From: JAPPHA01 sp963662815
GTDB taxonomy: Bacteria; Pseudomonadota; Alphaproteobacteria; Rhodobacterales; Rhodobacteraceae
DNA: 64,000 nt
Assembly (NCBI GenBank): GCA_963662815.2
Contig: CAXXWA010000020.1
Location: forward strand, 496,001-560,000
Reading direction: 5' to 3'
Shown: in pieces, positions 63,273 to 64,000 of the stretch
Position numbering within the stretch: position 1 is the first letter of the stretch
Layout: each line of letters starts with the position of its first letter
Made by a program: the position numbers and the translations under genes
Notes under the pieces: model-generated
What the model was told of the DNA's origin: nothing
What the model saw: the letters and a program-made list of their open reading frames with translations, nothing else
Databases searched by the model: none

Positions 63273-63671
63273 ATGAAGGCGCTGCTCGACACGCATATAC
63301 TGCTCTGGTGGCACGGCGACCGTGATCGGTTGTCACGGGATCAATGGAAGGTCATATCGGCTGCCAATGTGGAGACGCCGCTGCTGGTCTCCGACATCTC
63401 GCTCTGGGAAGTGGCCATGTTGCATAGCTTGGGTCGCATCCGCTTGACGATTCCCCTTCGGGAGTGGCTCGAGAGGGCCGTCGCACCACCGCTGGTGCGA
63501 CGCCACGGCATTTCCCCGGCGGTGGCGGCAGAACTGGCGTACTTGCCTGATTCCTTTCATCGCGACCCGGCGGACCGTATTTTGGTAGCGACCGCCCGGA
63601 CAATTGGAGCGACGCTCTTGACGCGGGACCCCAGGATCTCGAGAGCGGGGCTAGTCGACACATTGGGCTGA
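63273..63671 (+). CDS. type II toxin, VapC-like PIN-domain RNase
   Basis: A 132-residue PIN domain of the phd-linked VapC group. Acidic residues: Asp6 in LLDTHILLWW, Glu46 in ISLWEVAML, Asp98 and Asp101 in FHRDPADRILVATA, then TRDPRISRAG. Metal-dependent RNase activity, likely tRNA or rRNA cleavage, is known for the family. The gene is intact. Unusually, 141 bases separate it from the antitoxin, whereas these pairs normally overlap or nearly touch. Confidence 0.88.
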   Translation: MKALLDTHILLWWHGDRDRLSRDQWKVISAANVETPLLVSDISLWEVAMLHSLGRIRLTIPLREWLERAVAPPLVRRHGISPAVAAELAYLPDSFHRDPADRILVATARTIGATLLTRDPRISRAGLVDTLG

Positions 63672-64000
63672 CGTCTAACTGGTTCGAATCGTGGCACCTG
63701 TATGATGTTGGCCATCCCAATGAACGGTAGCGCGGAACATTCGATGTTGGTCCCGTCACAAGCTTGCATTCGCAAATCAGTTGCGCGACAACTTCCATTG
63801 ACGTTTGCCACCTGACCGCAGGCGGGTCTTGTGGCGAGCAAGGCTGATGGTGGTCCGCGCCACCGCCATTACATTGACATCTGCTGCGACTGCCATCCGA
63901 ACACCGGGGGCCCGAGGAGCCACTGGATGGCCGGAAATGGACCCGGCCACCTCCATGACGTCTGAGTTCCAGCCAATGCAGATCAGGTCGGTCCGAGGAC
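63672..64000. other. right-edge stretch without a supported gene
   Basis: Open frames here are short and lack ribosome binding sites. No mobile-element ends or RNA genes were recognised. Confidence 0.45.

Overview
The window looks like a chromosomal segment of a GC-rich alphaproteobacterium. Three things point that way: the gene order mdh-sucC-sucD-sucA-sucB-lpdA, a FYDLN-acid (TIGR02300-type) protein next to a tRNA-Ala gene, and many translationally coupled metabolic operons. No species can be named from sequence alone. The left edge cuts through an aldehyde dehydrogenase gene. No gene crosses the right edge.

Layout. 1-3.9 kb: aldehyde dehydrogenase and iron-type alcohol dehydrogenase, then methylthioribose-1-phosphate isomerase (mtnA). 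4.2-7.7 kb: a damaged XRE-ASCH plus PIN-domain pair, split by an IS1634-like insertion sequence. 8.2-13.5 kb: metallo-beta-lactamase-fold hydrolase, a frameshifted glyoxalase-like gene, a coupled class IV aminotransferase and arylsulfotransferase, and a MaoC/mesaconyl-CoA hydratase-like gene. 13.7-23.4 kb: core TCA operon (mdh, sucCDAB, lpdA), with an E2 that carries two lipoyl domains. 23.4-28.8 kb: YgjP-like metallopeptidase, FYDLN protein, tRNA-Ala(GGC), Ser/Thr-type phosphatase, Asp/Glu racemase and a TPP enzyme. 28.8-29.3 kb: remnants of mobile DNA. 29.7-34.8 kb: a four-gene peptide/nickel-type ABC transporter. 35.1-38.3 kb: a class II fic gene cut in two by a 1.35-kb IS30-type insertion, with four 24-bp tandem repeats just upstream of its start. 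38.7-43.6 kb: divergent sugar-acid/inositol-type catabolic genes (Gfo/Idh, D-hydroxyacid dehydrogenase, HpcH aldolase / iolE-like, SDR), with twin palindromes in the shared promoter region. 44-48.2 kb: DadA-like oxidase and a TRAP transporter. 48.3-53.2 kb: complete Liv-type branched-chain amino acid ABC transporter and a stand-alone AsnC ligand domain. 54.2-58.8 kb: tandem glycine riboswitch and gcvT-gcvH-gcvP. 59.1-60.9 kb: glutaryl-CoA dehydrogenase and an unknown protein. 61.2-63.7 kb: transposase remnant, an IS5-type element with perfect 18-bp ends, and a Phd/VapC toxin-antitoxin pair.

The intact part of the window serves amino-acid and organic-acid import (Dpp, TRAP, Liv), their oxidation (DadA-like, glycine cleavage, glutaryl-CoA dehydrogenase) and entry into the TCA cycle. 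The accessory part is a set of toxin-like genes (XRE-ASCH/PIN, Fic, Phd/VapC), each hit or flanked by insertion sequences. The best leads for new biology are the fic locus with its 24-bp upstream array and cleanly reversible insertion, and the XRE-ASCH/PIN pair with its operator palindrome.
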